Source: JBBQVK01 sp038211735
Lineage (GTDB): Bacteria; Patescibacteriota; Gracilibacteria; Absconditabacterales; Absconditicoccaceae
Length of the DNA stretch: 64,000 nt
Assembly (NCBI GenBank): GCA_038211735.1
Contig: JBBQVK010000002.1
Location: 342,561 to 406,560 of the forward strand
Reading direction: 5' to 3'
This document shows, one piece after another, positions 1-14,034 of this stretch. The position numbers were made by a program, and so were the translations under genes. The notes under the pieces were generated by a model, which was not told the origin of the DNA, searched no databases, and worked only from the letters and a program-made list of their open reading frames with translations. Every line of letters begins with the position of its first letter. Position 1 is the first letter of the stretch.

Positions 1-3000
1 CTGACAATCCTGATACGCCACTAGATAATTATGATGCTACGTGTGCATGTCCTGTCGGGACTGAATTTGTAAATGGAAATTGTGTGGTGCCTCCTGCATA
101 TTGTACAGACTTACCACCAAACACCATCGCATGTAATACTGATGCGCCTGGTGTAACCACAGGATATTATTTTGACTCTGGATGTAATGATTTGAACGCA
201 TGTACTTTTGACTGTGCGTTAGGATTTTACTTTACGTGAAGCACCTGTAGCTCGTTGTGTACGAACCTTCCAAATAATGCAATAGCATGTGCTGGAACGT
301 TAGAACCTCTAACGGAGACTTCATTTGGAACAAACTTTACAGGGGATTGTAACACAACAACCGCTCCACCTGATTACTGTTTCTTTACCTGTCCTGATGG
401 AACAACGTGGGATGGAAATGACTGTTTGCTAAATGCATGTAATGACGCATTACTTCCTGCGAATGCTTCATACTGTAATGAAAATTTACTACCGGCTGAT
501 GATAATCAGACACCTATACCAAATGAAGATTGTATTTCTACTATAGATGCCTGTGAGTTCGATTGTGATGAAGGATACGAATGGGTCTATACCTTATATG
601 ATCCACAAAATCCTGAAAATCGATTAGGATATTGTGAGATAAAAAACACCTTAATAAAAGAAGCGACAGTAAGTTCAACAGGAGTTATCTCGTATGAGAT
701 TAGATGATATGTTGCAGCTGATACGGCGAGTGTCGATATCGAAGATTATATTACAGGTGGTACCTTAGTGCCAGCTACAGTTATCGCAGGGAATTTCAAC
801 AGTCCTGACGGATTAACTTTAAATTCTTGACCTACTATCCCTGGACCAAATACAGGATTTATAATGACGATTGATAATCCAAATAGCCCTGGTGCGGGTG
901 GAACGTTTACATTCACCTTCCAAGGAATATTAACTACTTCCATAGGTATTCCAGTAGTATGTAATGAAGCGATCCTCTTTACAGGCGTTTGATTAACTGG
1001 AGCATACTCTGATGATCCAGATACAGCAGATGAGCCTAGTGTCACTCCTGAGTTACATGACCCAACGTGTGTCAGTGGATACGATCTCAAAATGGATAAA
1101 TTCGTCCAACCTACTTGGCCTGCAAGTACGTATCCTGACAATATTGCGTATGGAGAAGTATTTGACGGTGACTGGTTTGTCTATCACGTTGAAGTTTCAA
1201 ATAATGGACCGTTTATTGCGAGCGGAGTAATTGTTTCTGATCCACTACCTGTGGGGGTAACTGCGTTTTGGCAAGAAAATCCACAAGCACCTCTTTCTGG
1301 ATTAACCTTCTTACCTCCAAATGGTGATGATCCTGCATTTCCTGGTGCGACTTCGTTTGTCTGGGAGATTCAGTGACCAATGGCGCCAGGCGAAACGACA
1401 TGATTTGATTTGTTCGCAACATTGGATAATGGCGTAGGAGGATATGCGACGGGTGAGCAAATTTGTAATGTGGCTACTACGTATGTTACTGGAGATATAA
1501 ATAATGTAAACGACTCAGATCCTTCAAACAACTTCGATGCATTGACTCAGTATGATGATGCATGTCTTACCTTAACTGATAGTTGCGTTCGTACATGTGA
1601 AGGGGAGATCTATGCAACAGGATTTGTATGGACAGTAAGTGCAAATACCGTTATCGTCGATGCAACCTGTATCGTAGAAGCAACCTGTGGAGATAGTGAT
1701 GAGTTCGCTGCAGACCCTGCAGTGATCGAATATGGAACCAGTTCTATTAGTACAACCATCGTAGGAGGTTCCTTTAATTTTGATCTTCCTTCAGATACCG
1801 TTACAGGAGCGACAGTAAATATAGTAATCGATGTTAGTGCATGTGCTGGAGCTCAACCATGTATCGAAACCGCGACGCTCTCAGGCATACAAGCATCTGA
1901 TGAATATGATGGCACTCTGCCAGATGATTTCCAAAATTATAACTTACTTTTACCTTCATTTAGTGTTGTAGGTTCTGATGTAAGTTTTGATGTGCAGACT
2001 AGAACACGAAGACATCGGCTGAGTTGTTATAAAGCAACAAATTCATGTCATGACGATATGTATGTAACGTATGAGTTGGATCCATTAGATTGGCAAGATG
2101 CTAGTTTCTTTGCAAACCCTAGTAATCAAGTTCTTTTCGAAACACCTAATCTTGACTACGTACGTGAAAGATCAACTGAACCTCTCAATAACCAAACTGT
2201 CGGAGGTATGTGTGATACATGTAATACAACATGATGTAATAATATCTGTGAAGTATGTCCTGCAGGATCTATTTTATTCATCACCAACTCGGGCGGTAAT
2301 TTAATTACTGAATGTCAGTGCCCTGATGGGACACCTGCTGTAGATGGTAATCTAGACAATATTGCAGACAACTGTGGTGGCGGGACGAGCGATAAGACTG
2401 CTGTGGTTAGCGGGAATCTCGTTACCTATACCGTGGATGGATTTATAGATGCATGATATACTGTTGTGTATATATCAGACACGCTCTCAGGAAATGCATC
2501 CTTTACGGGAACAGTGCTTTTAAATATTACACAAGGGACAGGAAGTTTAGGCCCTGTAACATGGACAGGAAATCAGTTGGATATTCAAGTGAACAATGAA
2601 GATATAAATCAATGAGTTATATTTACGCTTACCTATGAAGCAGTTATTACAAGTGGTTCCACTGAACGGACCTGTAATCAGGCAAGCTTCGGAACTTGAA
2701 TTACAGGTAATCCGTATCTTGTAACTGACAATCCAGACACACCTGCGACTGGTGATGCAACGTGTGTATGTGAAGACGGATATGAAGAATGTGGACTAGT
2801 CTGTGCACCTACCTGAGCGTGTACACCGTACTTTGAAAAAACTATAGTAGGTGAATGAACTGGATTTATTGTATATCAACTAAGTGGAGTTGTCCCTGGA
2901 AATTATGGATCATTTAGTTTCATAGATACATTAACTGGAGCTGATCATCCTGCGACAACCGGAGAGTACGATGTAGTTGAAGTCGGTAGTGGATCATTAG

Positions 3001-6000
3001 AAATTTTGATAGATATTCCTAATTCCTCAAGCATAACTATCAGTGGAGAAAATAATCAACTCCCTGTCTATCACTTTACAATTACGTATACGGGAACAGT
3101 TTCTAGTGGTTGGGATATGAGTATCGATGGGCCAGTTTGTAATCAGTTGAGTACATCGTGATCAGCGCTTTGTGAATGTCCTGGTAGTACCATACTTTGT
3201 CCTGATGGCGATGTGTGTGTGACTGATATTGATGATTGTACAACTACATTCTGTGGTGACGGTATCGTACAATCTCCAAATGAGACTGGAACAGGTGGAA
3301 TAAATGATGATGGATATGAACAGTGTGACGGTACAGGTGGAACATTGTTTGGCGGAGCGTGTGATGCAAATTGTGTTTGCGATGCCGGAAGTTTCTTCTG
3401 TGCGTTCTCAGATGCGTGCGTTCCTGATGGATGGCCTTGTGCGCCAATCGATAAGTCAGTAAATGTTTCACAAGGGCAGTCAGGTGACGTAGTGGTCCAT
3501 ACGATCGTAATTAGTAATCCGACCAGTGGTGATCGAACAGGAGTAGAGTTGCTAGACATTTTACCAGATACCTTAACGGGTAGTTTCGCACCACCATACG
3601 ACACAGCAACAGCAAGTGGAAACAATACTATTTATAGTTGGTCAGGGATTACGTTGCTCGCAGGAGAAAGTCAGACCTACATCTTTACAGGAACTATTAC
3701 CTGTGGAGCAAGTGGCTGTGTAGTTCTAGGAGATCAAGTCTGTAATACAGCACAGTTACTCATAGGAGGGATACTAATCGATGGAAATTATGATGATGAA
3801 GCTTGTATAGATATCGTAGATTGTATAGATGATAGTGAGTGTTGAGTCGACGAGGTGTGTGATATTGGAAGATGTGTAGAAAATAGTTTCTGTACAAGTT
3901 TTGATGTAAGCCCAAATTCTGGAGATGATCCTTTGACGACGACTTATTCATGTGTTGGAACCGGTAATGGATCAGGAATGGTCTATAGCGTTATTGCAAC
4001 AAATCAAAGTGGAGGCGCAGTCATTGCTACATGAAATACTGCTACAGGGACAATACTATTTGTTTCTGAAGGAGCATATGATGTAATCTGTACGGTCAAT
4101 GGAGACAGTGGACTTACGTGTAATGGACAAGCGATGAACCTTACACAAGCTACGACAATTATACAAGGGACTATGGACCAAATCGTAGCTGATTCTGCAA
4201 CTAGTGGTGCTTACTTAGAATTTACTACAGGAACGTGTGGATTTTGACGACAGACATGATTTGTGACAGATACGGATCTAGCAACTTATTTGGATCTATC
4301 AGCACAAGCATTCTCAGATCAGCTCGCATCAGACATCATAGCGTATATGGCTTCTTATGCGTTGAGTCAGTCATGTACATTTGGTGCGCCAAGTGGAGGA
4401 CAGACAGCATTAGTAACTAGATTGGGTGACTCTGCAGATATTGTGCTTGGTGCTGAATGTACTGAAACATGTACTGATGTTGTAGGTGTGGCGCATCATG
4501 GAAGTTGTGCTTCTTCTATTGAAACGTGTTGTAACGGAGTTGATGATGACTGTGATGATGAAGTCGACGAAGGATGTACGTGTGGAGGTGGATCGAGTTG
4601 TGGAGATGGAGTAGTAAATGCAGGAGAAGAGTGTGATGATTGAAATAATACGAATTGAGATGGATGTAGTAGTAGTTGTGATGATGAAAATACAAATGGT
4701 GGCGACTGAGACAGTGGATGAGACTGAGGAGTCGTACATGTTTCAAACAATGGTGATGAACCTTTATGTGCATGGGTTGACCCACCATCTATTCAGCTAG
4801 GTGAGTACCTGCCTTTCCGATGGGATCTCGAGCTATCAGATATGGTAGACGCAGACGCAACAAGCTGTAACGATCTCGATGGAGGAGCTCAAATCCCTGG
4901 TAGTTCATTGTTATGTACATTTGAAATTTATAATGGTTCGAGTCCTCAACCGATTATGTTGTTAAGCGATTTGCCTTGCTTGAAGGATAAATGGAAGGAA
5001 GATGGTATCACTGCATTTTATGATGTTCCTGGAGCAAACAGTACAGGGTCCACTCCTATGGGAAGAAACTATGTGAAGATTACGGAGTGAAATATTAAAA
5101 ACACCCTTGGAGAGTTCCAGCTGGTACTTAAAAAGATAGATTACGCATTGTGTAATGGTACTGCAGTACAATTTGAAACGTACGATGGAATTTCGAAAGA
5201 TAGAATTTGTACTATGAACTTTGCAGTAAGTGATGGCTATTTGATGAATCAAGGAAGTGCTTTGGGGACTCTTCCAAATACAGACTTGAGTGATTACAAG
5301 TATCTAAATGGAGATGTGGTAGTGTCGCAAACAGAGTTATCACAAATTAGTGATACGAAACTCTCAGAGTATAAGGAATGAAAAATCGATTACTTGATCG
5401 ATCCGTTTGTACAACGTTATACACGTTTGGCAATACAAGATCGTTCGTTAACCTACTTATCAACCGCTTCATTCAAAAAAACTGTTAGCAGTAATATCTA
5501 TGTCTATGATGGAGGAGTTGATCGCAAACCTTTAATTGTAGGTGGAGGATACAATGATGGATCGACGTTCACAGTTATTGTTAATAACGCTGACTTAGTC
5601 GTGGATGGAGGATTACAGTGAAACGGAATGTATATAGTTCCAGACGGGCATGTGATATTTGAAAACGGAAATTGTGATTTGCGCGATACGGTTCAAGGAA
5701 TATTTATTACAACGCGTGGGTTTACTACACCAGTCATAGCAAATAGTAATAAATCAGCTGATGAGCGGTGTAATGATGGTGGACTAGTAGTCGACGGTAT
5801 GCTAGTTGGTCCTGGAGTTACTGATGTGAACTTTGTCAGTGCGAGGAGATCAGTATTACGCTGACGATTTAATGTTGCGAATATTTCTCAGGAGAAAAAA
5901 GTCTTTGATGGGGCGTCAGTTTTGATAAAAACAAATCCCTCATTGTGGAACCATCTCCCTCCAGGAGCAGATGAACTTTCACAAATAATGGTAGTCTATA

Positions 6001-6005
6001 AATAG
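1..6005 (+). CDS. Giant cysteine-rich surface protein, C-terminal 2000 aa (5' end outside window)
   Basis: The reading frame starts at base 3 and runs, with TGA read as glycine, to TAG at 6003-6005. The visible part is a chain of Cys-rich modules (C-P-x-G-T and C-D-x-G motifs) mixed with beta-rich segments resembling DUF11 adhesin repeats (about 700-1090, 1095-1560, 2390-2760, 2830-3160, 3445-3840), with phrases such as VSNNGPFIASGVIVSDPLP. Near 4515-4590 is a MopE-type C-N-G-V-D-D-D-C-D motif, followed at 4590-4690 by a DUF4215 (Myxococcus Cys-rich) repeat whose C-D-D-G-N and N-G-D-G-C glycines are partly TGA. The last 400 residues (from about 4790) form a module shared with the proteins ending at 13749 and 47863. 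A secreted, disulfide-rich adhesin is inferred. Any signal peptide lies outside the window. A terminator follows. Confidence 0.85.
4790..6002 (+). other. Shared C-terminal module, copy 1
   Basis: This region aligns by eye with the C-termini of the proteins ending at 13749 and 47863. Landmarks in order are L-P-F-R-W-D-L, D-A-T-S-C-N-D-L, I-P-G, C-T-F-E-I, I-C-T-M-N-F-A-V-S-D-G-Y-L, a beta-helix-like stretch with V-N-N-A-D-L-V-V-D-G-G and the pattern C-N-D-G-G-L-V-V-D-G-M-L-V-G-P-G, then D-G-A-S-V-L-I-K-T-N-P near the end. I recognise no named family. Being C-terminal and conserved while the rest of the proteins differs, it may be an export or anchoring domain (inference). Confidence 0.7.
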
Positions 6006-6040
6006 AGAATATTGCATAACCTTGGCAATATAGGATATAG

Positions 6041-6073
6041 AGAGGATGTACACATAGTACATCCTCTTTTTTG
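6041..6073 (+). terminator. Rho-independent terminator
   Basis: An 11-bp perfect stem (6041-6051 with 6057-6067) and a 5-nt loop run into seven or more T residues, 36 bases after the TAG of the first gene. Confidence 0.85.
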
Positions 6074-6114
6074 TATTTGAAAAGCTCTAATTAGGCTTAG
6101 GGACACGCGACTCT

Positions 6115-6143
6115 TTGCATCTGTGAGGAAAGCAGAGTATACT
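6115..6143 (+). promoter_or_regulatory. Candidate promoter for the 2520-aa protein
   Basis: A TATACT -10-like hexamer (6138-6143) lies 17 bases after a weak TTGCAT -35-like element, 43 bases before the proposed ATG at 6187. It follows the upstream terminator, as a new transcription unit would require. The -35 match is poor. Confidence 0.4.
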
Positions 6144-6186
6144 TTACTATCGACCACTTTTACATACGTGAAGATTCCTACTTCTC

Positions 6187-9100
6187 ATGCAGTGAACAAA
6201 ATTTCTTACGTGATTATTTGGAATTGCACTATTTGCAATTGCGCTTATTCCTAGCCATGTACATGCGTCTACTTTCTGTACGACTACCATTACCAATATT
6301 CCATTGAGCGAATGTGAATCGTTATATGATTTCTATGTAGCGATGAATGGTACAAGTTGGACTAATCATAGTGGATGGTTGGTAGATGCCGATGTAGAAA
6401 ACCGACAGGGAGTGACGCTTGCAAGTTCTGCTGGGCAGATGCATGTAGTGAATATTGCGCTCGACACAAACAAAGTCGCTGGGACAATACCTGCATCTAT
6501 TGGAAACTTACCTTTTCTAGTAACTCTTTCGTTAGCTAATAACGCAATCATACAGCTCCCAAATGAAATTGGGAATCTTACTGCTTTGCAGGTATTGGAC
6601 ATTAATAATAATGATTTGCTCACCTTACCAAACACGTGGTCTGCAATGGATGCACTTACATTTGCTGATTTTTCTGATAATGGAATTACTACCTTGCCAG
6701 CGTCATTTACAGACATGGGAGCACTAAGTATTTTGTATATGTGAAGCAATACACTTACGAGTTTACCTGCAACATTAAGTAATCTCACAACTCTTACTAT
6801 CTTGGATGTAAGCTATAATAATCTTACAGCATTACCTTCTACATTCGATTGACTTACAAACCTACAAAATTTAGACATTCGTCACAATGTAATATCATCA
6901 CTTCCATCACTAGCGGGGCTCAATAGTTTAACAACACTCTATGCATCACATAATCTATTGAGTACGTTGCCAGACTCTTTCGGACAATTATATAGTCTTT
7001 CACTTGCGGACTTACAATCAAATACATTGACTAGTTTGCCTGCTTCTATAAATGGACTTACGACTTTGGATATATTGTATTTACAATCAAATCAACTAAC
7101 GACACTCCCTACTGAAATCGGAGCATTGGATGATCTAGATACGCTCTATGTACAATCAAACCAACTAACTTCTGTCCCTGATAGTCTAGGAGATATGGAT
7201 GCATTGCAATGGTTATTGATATATACGAATAGACTGACTTCACTTCCATCTGCATGGGGGAGTTTGGATACCTTGAAATATCTCCACGCGTACAACAATA
7301 CAGGGATGGTAGGGACTATACCATCAACATTTGTAGGGCTTACATCGCTTCAACAGTTCTATATTTATTCCAATGCGTTAAATCGTACACAGACAAACTA
7401 TGCAGTAATTCCTGCATCACTGACTACGTGGCTAAGTTGAGTACCGTCAAAATTTTATCATGGACAATCAGATATAACTTCTCCAGTTGTAGGATCATGA
7501 TGAACGATTGTACCAGCATTATTGACTGGATCTCTCGCTTACCAGGTCACTATAAACGAAAACTCTTATGCGGTAAATACAGGAGGGGCTGGGCTGGCTA
7601 TTAGTTTTACTGGATGAGCAAACTGTAGTGCGTTAACAACAACTGATAAATTTACCATAAATACAGGTACGGCTACTATAACTATCACCCCAACTCTAAC
7701 TGGAGGATATGAAAACTGTGGACTCTATACGACCGATCATGCTGGGCTTAGATCTAATACGCTTTCTTTGTGATCGTTCGCATTTGGTACTACTAACGAT
7801 GATCGGTGTTATCACCCAAGTGTTACCGTTCCAGAAAGTGAGTGTAGGGCATTATTCTCTATCTACAGTGGGACAGTATGAAGCACATGGACAACAAAGA
7901 CTAATTGGTTAACGAGTTTTGATATAGAAAGTTGGTATGGGGTAAGGACAAATGTATACGAAGGAGTAGAACATGTTGATGGGCTATTTTTGCATAGAAG
8001 TAACTCATCTTCAGATGCACATGGAGCGCCAGTCTTCTGGAATGGAAATAACTTAAAAGGAGCATTGCCTATTCAAATGAGTGACTTACCTTATCTAAAA
8101 GATGTGAATGTGAGTCGTAACAGTGCACTAGCAGGATACTTACCAAATGCTACTACACGGACTCAACTACAATATTTTTACGCTGAACAAGATGATATCC
8201 GTGGAGGTATACCTACAAACTGGTCTGGTTTGACGAGTATGCTGGTGCTTTCATTGCCAGGTAATGCCTTGACTGGATCGCTTCCACAGGGTATGCATTG
8301 GAACTCTTTGCAACTGTTAGACTTAAATAGTAACCAGATTGAATGAGCACTTCCGAGTAGTTGGAGTTGATTCACTGCATTGAGTTCATTGTCATTAAAT
8401 GGTAACAAACTTATTGGATCAATCCCACAAAGCTGGACAGCGATGACGTTACTAGGAGCTGTGAACCTCCAAGCAAATGATTTAGATCGTAACGTAGATA
8501 ATCTTGCTATCATCCCTTCTGCAATACAATCATGGTGGGATGGGATTGGAAGTAAGAATATTAGTAATCAAGGAGATATAACCCCGCCTGTGCTAGTAGG
8601 TACATGAACTATTCCATGGTTGACTACGGGTACTTTCACTTACAGTGTAAATGTGACAGAAGCAAGTTATATGATCAATGGATTTAATGAAGGGCTGAGA
8701 GTTACCTTCAGTGGTTCAACAATCTGTGCATCACTTCTAGCTGATCCTATTAGAGTTGCAGGACAGTATTCCTGAGTGAGGATTATTCCATCACAACAGG
8801 GGGCGTATGCTGGGTGTACTATGACCGTAAAAGATCACGGAGGTAATATATCTAATGCGATTACACTCCCTACGTTTGCTTATGATTTTAGTAACTGATC
8901 TATATGTTATAATCCTGCACTTACTGTTTCACAGCAAGAGTGTATTGTCCTTGTAGATATGTATAATTCTATGTCAGGAAATCAGTGGACAAATACTAGT
9001 GGGTGGTTGACCGACCCAGTTGTAAATAATTGGCATGGAATACAAACAAAAACTGTATCATGAAGTGCCCTCACTAGCATCTCGCGTATTTCGCTTGGAA

Positions 9101-12100
9101 GCAATAACTTGCGTGGGACTATCCCTTCGTCAGTAGGTAGTTTAAGTTTTCTTACGTGAATAGATCTTTCTGTGAACGGTCTTTCATGAGCAATCCCTAC
9201 TTCTTTTTGAAATCTTACAGGTTTACATCAGATAAACCTTTCACAAAATACCTTACATGGAAGTTTGCCTGCTAGTTTATGATCATTGACCTTACTCAAA
9301 AATATCGACCTTCACAATAATGCCCTAGGTGGAGCAATACCTTCAGGGTTTGTAAATCTTACGGCGCTATCAGGTATCAATCTTTCCAATAATGCGCTTG
9401 CATGAAGAATAGATACTTTTTATAGTCTTACAGGGCTGCGTACGTTAAATCTTTCGCACAATAGTTTTACAGGTAATGTTCCTACTGGATATACTGCGTT
9501 ACAGACACTTAGTAACTTCAGCATTGACCATAATGCGCTTGATCGTGATATAGACCATAACGCAATTATGCAATGATCTCTCCTCACTTGGTACAACGCG
9601 TTACAAACAGGAAACAGAAGCAATCAAAACGACATCACTGCCCCTACTATAGAATGGACATGAGTTATTCAAAGCTCAATAGCATGATGATTTACTATCG
9701 ATGTAGACGTACAAGAAAATAGCTACATGCTAGATACCTATGGTTCTTGATTGATATTTAGTTTCACTGGTGTGTGACTATGTGGTGAACTATTTTCGTT
9801 AGATACTGCTATAGAAAATGGGCGGATGACTATTACGATCTATCCGGTAACGGAAGGTGACTATACTAATTGTCAAATATGAATAAGTGATCGTGGAGGG
9901 AACCAATCATTTACACCCCTAACTAGCTTTGACTATTCAATCTCTTGTGGTGATGGAATCATAGGAAATAGTGAAACATGTGATGAGGGAAGTTTCTGTA
10001 ATAATGGGACCAACTGCACATGAAATCCTGCAGCTTGCCCAACAGAGTGTGCGCCACGTTTGATTGATGATTGTAATCCATTGTGCGAACTTTCGGTATG
10101 CGGTGATGGCTTCCGCGATGCTGATGGGATAAATGATCAACATGGAGATTATGACGATGAGTTTTGCGATGAAGGAAAATATTGTGACAATGGTACCGAC
10201 TGTACGACTAATCCAAACATATGTCAGACTTGACCTAGTGAGTGCCAAACTCGTTTGATTAACTGATGCAATACGGTATGCGGTATGGAGAGCTGTGGTG
10301 ATGGGACACTTGATCCTGATGGGGTTGATGATATCGAAGACAACAATGATGATGAATTTTGTGACGACGGTAATCATAACAATGGTGATGGATGTACTAG
10401 CTTATGCCAACTAGAATATTGTGGTGACTGATATACAGATTTAGATGGGTCTGACAATGTCGCAGATAACAGCGATGATGAACAATGTGATTTATGAACG
10501 ATGTTGAATGGTAAGTTATGAGGTGTGTGTGATAACTCTTGTAATACGCCAGGTGATAATTGTGGGTATTGTTATGATCTATGTAATGGAGGTACTGGAA
10601 ACAACTCACTATATTTGATGATTGATGTATCTGGTAGTATGGGAAACTGAAATAGACTGGTACATGCGAAAGCAGGTGCCGATGCGTTTCTAGATTTGAT
10701 ATTAGACAGACAACAATCTAATACGTGATTTGTTACCAAAGTTGGGCTGATCAAGTTTAATGCTACTGCAACGAGCGTAATTGCTCCTACAACAAATATT
10801 CAATCAGTAAAAACGGCTGTTAGTACATTGAATGCATGAGGAGGGACAAACTTTTGAGATCCACTGCAACTTGCAAAACAATATTTCGCAAGTAATGACT
10901 CCTGATATGGTCACCATGTTATTTTATTATCAGATGGACTACCTACATCTTCTTCTGACAATCACTATGATCCAGAGGAACGAGGAGATTACCAAGCAGA
11001 TTTACTCAGGTCAGCTGGTACGCAAGTCTACACTATTGCAGTCGATCAAACAGATGATGGGATAGAGTATATGAGCCACCTATCTTCATCTACCTATTTA
11101 AACTGGGCACGAAATCAAACTGCTACACAAGAAACAACTTTTTCTCCGTCAAGCACGTATGCTGCTTCTTTCGGAGTAAATGCAAATAAAGACTGAGACG
11201 AGTTTAGTGCAACTGCGAATAGCACCACCACCCCATGGTGGCAGGTGAATCTAGGAAAACAAATTGTCGTTGATCAGGTCCGTGTTTGGAATCGTGTCGC
11301 AAGTAATTCAAATGAATTTTCTAAATTCTGGTTGTGGATTAAGCCTTCAACATTCTCGACTGATAATATCACTACACTTAAGAACGATAGCACTATCTAT
11401 CACTCATATCATACGTGAGAGGCAGGTAGACCTACCTACTTTACATGATTTTTATGGACGTGAAGGTATATTCGTCTAGAGTTGTGAGCTGCGTCAAGTA
11501 CTGACAATCTCACATTGAGTGAAGCAGAAGTAATGGGTTGTCCTACAAATGCAGCCAGTTGTACTGACGGATTCCACTTCCAAGATTATGATGGTGATAG
11601 TATAGAGACTATATACAAGCATATATTCTGAGCAATTCATTGTGGATGTACACAGGAGATAATCTGTACATCGTGTGGTGATGGAGTAGTTTCTCCTACA
11701 GAAGATTGTGATGAGTGAAGTTATTGTGATGACCTCACTACAAATTGTACTAGTGATCCTACCATCTGTACATCATTGGGTGTATGAAATTGTGAACCTA
11801 GATTTAGTGACACGTGTACTTCTTCTTGTGAATATACGTACTGTGGAGACGGAGTTATACAATCACCGAACCGACATGGGCAAACCGAAGGATGTGATGA
11901 TGGGAATAACGTACTTGGAGATGGATGTACAAATAGTTGTGCCTTGGAGTATTGTGGTGATGGCTATAGAGATATAAATGGAGCAGATAATATTTGGTTG
12001 AATGCTGACGATGAAGGGTGTGATGATTGAAATTCTATTGATGACGATGATTGTAATAATAGTTGTGAGTGGACAAACCCAGTTAACCCAGTTGATGGAT

Positions 12101-13749
12101 CATGTAATATTTATGGAGGTATGTATAACTTTACTGGAAATGGAACTCCAAACGCACCTCTCTCATGAGCATTGTGTGCAACAGGTAGCGAAGAAGATTT
12201 CAACTATACATGAAATCAACGGATACGATATTGTGCATGATTGCATGGTGGGGAGAACGTTCAGTGTATAGAGCAAGAGTATCGATGTGGTGATGGAGTC
12301 ACAGAAGCAAATCAAGGAGAAGAGTGCGATGACGCAGACAATGTAAGTGGTGATGGCTGTGATTCGACGTGCAAACTTGAACCGCCTTTGTCAGTGCCTG
12401 TTTCGCAGTGAATGCGATGTCAATCTGGAGATCCTGTTGCAATACAGTCAGACGAAATCTTACCGCTGCGATGGCAGTTGCTCCCTGTTGATGATATTGA
12501 TCTGAATGCAACTTCATGTAATAATTTATCAACAAATACTTGGATCCCATGATGATCAGTAACGTGTACTATCAGCATCTTCAATGCCCAAGCATGAACT
12601 GCCTATAATGCTCAAACATTTACGGGGATTGATTGTGTTGTTGCAAACGCTTTGACTGAACAGTTTACGGGACTGTGGGATGATTTGTTTACGAGTCATG
12701 ATGTAATAGAAGAGAGCGTGTTGGGGACATTGTTAATTGAAGACCTACATGATTGGAATGCACAAAGAAAGTGAAGATATCGCGCATTGATAAACTCTAC
12801 GACGTATACGTTCTGTGGAAGAGATAGAAATGGGCAACTTCAACCACAAACAATAACCTACAAGCCAGATGTTTGACCGATTTGTACTATTCCATTTACC
12901 GTTACGGATGGATACTTGTTACAAAAATGAGTAAGTCTTGCAGCAGTTAAAAATACACCATTGAATGAGGTCTATGTTGATGAGTGAGGACAGTGACTTG
13001 CAGATGAAGGATTTTTGTCTGGAGGAGCAAATGCTATAGAAGCTACGTATCAGTATGACTTTGCACAACAAATTATTGGGAATATTATGGATACATATCG
13101 TAATAGTGCAATTTCTCCAGCCAGTATGCAAGGCACCACCGAAAATCTCCTCAAGGTAATAAACCAACCAATTTACTACTTTAGATGAACAACACGGAAT
13201 CCTGATATTACAATTGGTAACCGAATGTTGATCGACGATAAACCATTTACCTTGCTCGTAGAAAATGCAAATCTAACAGTAAACGGATCACTCTATGGAC
13301 AGGGAGTGTATATAGTAAAAAATGGAACGATTACGTTTACAAATAATAGTTGTGATGAAGTAGATGTTGTAAGAGGTATATTTGCTACAGATGGAGGATT
13401 CTCTACATCGCGTATACGTAATGATGATCCTGCTGCTACACAACGATGCGATGGTGGTAGTCTGCATGTAGATGGTATTTTAATCGGTCCTGGTATCAAC
13501 GATACGTTCATGAACAATAGGAGAGCGACCCTCAATCTTTGGTCTACTGAACAGAACACTGACTTATTTATTAATTATAGCGAACAACAACTTTCTCCTA
13601 CACAACTACAAGCTAAGAAAGAAGAAAAAAATAGGCGTTTATTTGAAGGAGCATCTGTGCTTATTACGACAGAGCCTGGACAATGGGATAGGTTGGCTCC
13701 TTGAGCGAAAGAGTTGTTTGATCAATTGTTAATAAAAATTGGAAATTAA
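6187..13749 (+). CDS. Secreted LRR / vWA / discoidin mosaic surface protein (2520 aa)
   Basis: The ATG at 6187 gives a typical signal peptide (M-Q-G-T-K-F-L-T-G-L-F-G then a hydrophobic run to A-S), in which two glycines are TGA. Translation ends at TAA 13747, followed by TAG. Residues 40-1155 are leucine-rich repeats of plant/bacterial type (L-x-x-L-x-L-x-x-N-x-L-x-x-L-P) interrupted by Ig-like beta segments (about 435-542, 802-905, 1152-1252) with the recurrent phrase V-x-E-N-S-Y. Cys-rich DUF4215-type repeats follow (1254-1472), then a von Willebrand A domain (1474-1645) with an intact MIDAS (D-V-S-G-S-M-G, G-G-T-N-F, L-L-S-D-G). Next come an F5/8-C-like domain (1645-1785, W-W-Q-V-N-L-G-K), more Cys-rich repeats, and the shared C-terminal module (2079-2520). 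A metal-dependent adhesin on the cell surface is inferred. The LRR-to-discoidin part is paralogous to the last third of the next protein. Confidence 0.88.
12420..13746 (+). other. Shared C-terminal module, copy 2
   Basis: It carries the same ordered landmarks as the copy at 4790-6002: L-P-L-R-W-Q-L, N-A-T-S-C-N-N-L, I-P-G-G, I-C-T-I-P-F-T-V-T-D-G-Y-L-L-Q-K-G, V-E-N-A-N-L-T-V-N-G-S, C-D-G-G-S-L-H-V-D-G-I-L-I-G-P-G and F-E-G-A-S-V-L-I-T-T-E-P, ending 20-25 residues later. A short Lys/Glu-rich segment lies just before the last motif. Confidence 0.7.
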
Positions 13750-13782
13750 TAGTAGGTAGTATATGACCGAAAACAGCATGGT

Positions 13783-13813
13783 AAAAGCGCTCCGATTTAT
13801 CGGAGCGCTTTTT
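13783..13813 (+). terminator. Rho-independent terminator
   Basis: A 10-bp GC-rich perfect stem (AGCGCTCCGA with TCGGAGCGCT) with a 4-base loop and a T tract, 33 bases after the stop codon. Confidence 0.9.
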
Positions 13814-13967
13814 ATCTCCTCCAAAAGTATTTGTTTCCTCTTTACGACAGAGTACCCTTTACAAAACACAAAAAATAAATGAATCTAAAATATACGCATA
13901 CCATACCATATATAGAATAATTGGCAATTACAATTTAGCCCTCAAAAGCCCAAATGAACGCCATTTA

Positions 13968-13995
13968 TTGACGCATTTACCTACCTGTTTATAAT
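13968..13995 (+). promoter_or_regulatory. Sigma-70-like promoter for the 9076-aa giant gene
   Basis: TTGACG (13968-13973), a 16-base spacer and a consensus TATAAT (13990-13995), 39 bases before the ATG at 14035. The rest of the 285-base intergenic region (13750-14034) is AT-rich and holds only the terminator. Confidence 0.65.
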
Positions 13996-14034
13996 CATAT
14001 AAACCAAAAATTTTATACCCAACAAAAATAAAAC

